Shown one piece after another: positions 40,367 to 40,908 of a stretch of DNA of 40,908 nt (positions are counted from its first letter, which is position 1; each line of letters starts with the position of its first letter). This stretch comes from Opitutaceae bacterium (GTDB lineage: Bacteria; Verrucomicrobiota; Verrucomicrobiia; Opitutales; Opitutaceae), in assembly GCA_028281165.1 (NCBI GenBank), contig JANQKI010000177.1, forward strand, positions 1 through 40,908. The letters run 5' to 3'. The notes beneath the pieces are model-generated. The model saw nothing but the letters and a program-made list of their open reading frames with translations. It was not told the origin of the DNA and made no database searches. The position numbers and the translations under genes were made by a program.

Positions 40367-40908
40367 CTAGCAGCGGGCTCGCTTGCGTTTCTTGCCGAGC
40401 CTGCCTTTGGCCTTCACGTTTTCGATGTCGGCTACGATTTCAGGAACTGAGCAGCCCGGCGTGGCTCGTTCTATCTCCACTTTTCCGATACGCTCACCAA
40501 TTTTCAGGGCTTCTTCATGCAACTCCGGTACGTAGCAACCGACGCAAATGATGAAGCCGCACATGGCGTGCTTTTCTCTGTTCATGCCCTGATGAATCTT
40601 TTTTTCGATCCGTTTCATCAGCGCCTTTATTTCCTTCAGATCTAGATCTTCGTTTGGTTCTACGGATACGATATTGCTCAAGGTAGACCACCCCGCGCTG
40701 GCAATATTCTCTTTCTTCGAGTCGATCCACTCGAGTCCCAAAGACCAACCGTGTTTCGTTTCGGCAGCGGTTTGAGAAACGGCGTATTGGCTGAGCATAT
40801 ACCAGTAGGCCTTGCGAACCCATTTTCTGAGATCTTTTTTGGTCAGTTTCGTTTCGTCCGCAATGATGCTGGCGAAATACATGGCATCCGAATTACCCGT
40901 ATCGAATA
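40367..40908 (-). CDS. DNA alkylation repair-like protein (COG4912-type HEAT fold), 5' end cut by window
   Basis: The frame is open through the window edge (FDTGNSDAMYFASIIADE...), so the N-terminus is missing; the visible part is about 180 residues. It matches the AlkD-related/COG4912 group: LRKWVRKAYWYMLSQYAVS, the long helix pairs of the HEAT-like fold, MNREKHAMCGFIICVGCYVP, ERIGKVEIERATPGCSVPEI, and the typical C-end GRLGKKRKRARC. AlkD itself excises N3/N7-alkyl purines; the C-terminal GKKRK type is a related group whose activity is less clear, and family catalytic residues cannot be checked on this fragment. Ada lies 5 kb away, hinting at alkylation repair as a theme. A relic of the same gene is at 36697-36777. 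Confidence 0.8.
   Translation of the reverse strand, partial: FDTGNSDAMYFASIIADETKLTKKDLRKWVRKAYWYMLSQYAVSQTAAETKHGWSLGLEWIDSKKENIASAGWSTLSNIVSVEPNEDLDLKEIKALMKRIEKKIHQGMNREKHAMCGFIICVGCYVPELHEEALKIGERIGKVEIERATPGCSVPEIVADIENVKAKGRLGKKRKRARC

Overview
This window looks like a chromosomal segment of a marine member of the Verrucomicrobiota, probably Opitutae/Puniceicoccaceae-like. That placement is inference. It rests on a VPDSG/PEP-CTERM-type sorting tail, formylglycine sulfatases (one with a calcium-binding type-3 repeat tail), a stand-alone MacB/FtsX-like permease, a Tat-exported Gfo/Idh/MocA oxidoreductase, ECF sigma/anti-sigma pairs, few Shine-Dalgarno sites and roughly balanced GC. I see no rRNA, tRNA, CRISPR array, prophage or intact insertion sequence.

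Layout. 1-6.4 kb: an ECF sigma factor with a membrane anti-sigma factor carrying HEAT-like repeats (-), a surface-sorted protein (+), a small membrane protein with a degenerate cysteine domain (-), and a lone FtsX/MacB permease (-) behind a BlaI/MecI-like palindrome. 6.4-8.4 kb: a SeqA-family protein (-), divergent from a sulfatase (+). 8.5-15.1 kb: a tripartite RND efflux operon (adaptor, pump, TolC-type channel; all -) with an upstream XRE regulator and a small divergent coiled-coil gene. 15.3-18.9 kb: a secreted protein with four TonB-C-like repeats and two related secreted barrel-like proteins. 19-24.5 kb: a GAF histidine kinase, a DUF899 gene behind two TTAACC-type operators, then a compact redox cassette (TetR regulator, thioredoxin reductase, peroxiredoxin, thioredoxin) with matching palindromes before the regulator and before trxB, closed by a strong terminator. 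24.35-24.51 kb: a 165-bp MITE-like inverted repeat whose end forms the stop codon of a chemotaxis receptor. 26.8-34.2 kb: YHS protein, RNase H, DUF3471-tailed secreted protein, two tandem helical-repeat paralogues, a Gfo/Idh/MocA oxidoreductase and a response regulator. 34.5-40.9 kb: Ada, an APH-like kinase, a relic of a DNA-alkylation-repair-like gene, a TPR protein, a second sulfatase, and an intact but edge-truncated copy of the alkylation-repair-like gene.

The best leads are: a SeqA homologue outside its usual Gammaproteobacterial setting with changed DNA-contact residues; an interspersed 8-bp word YGTATCCA that is strongly over-represented (26 GTATCCA/TGGATAC sites found by eye, about 5 expected); the MITE at a stop codon; and the self-contained TetR-controlled NADPH-to-peroxide reductase cassette. 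Several clear operators have no cognate regulator in the window. All counts and alignments were made by eye.
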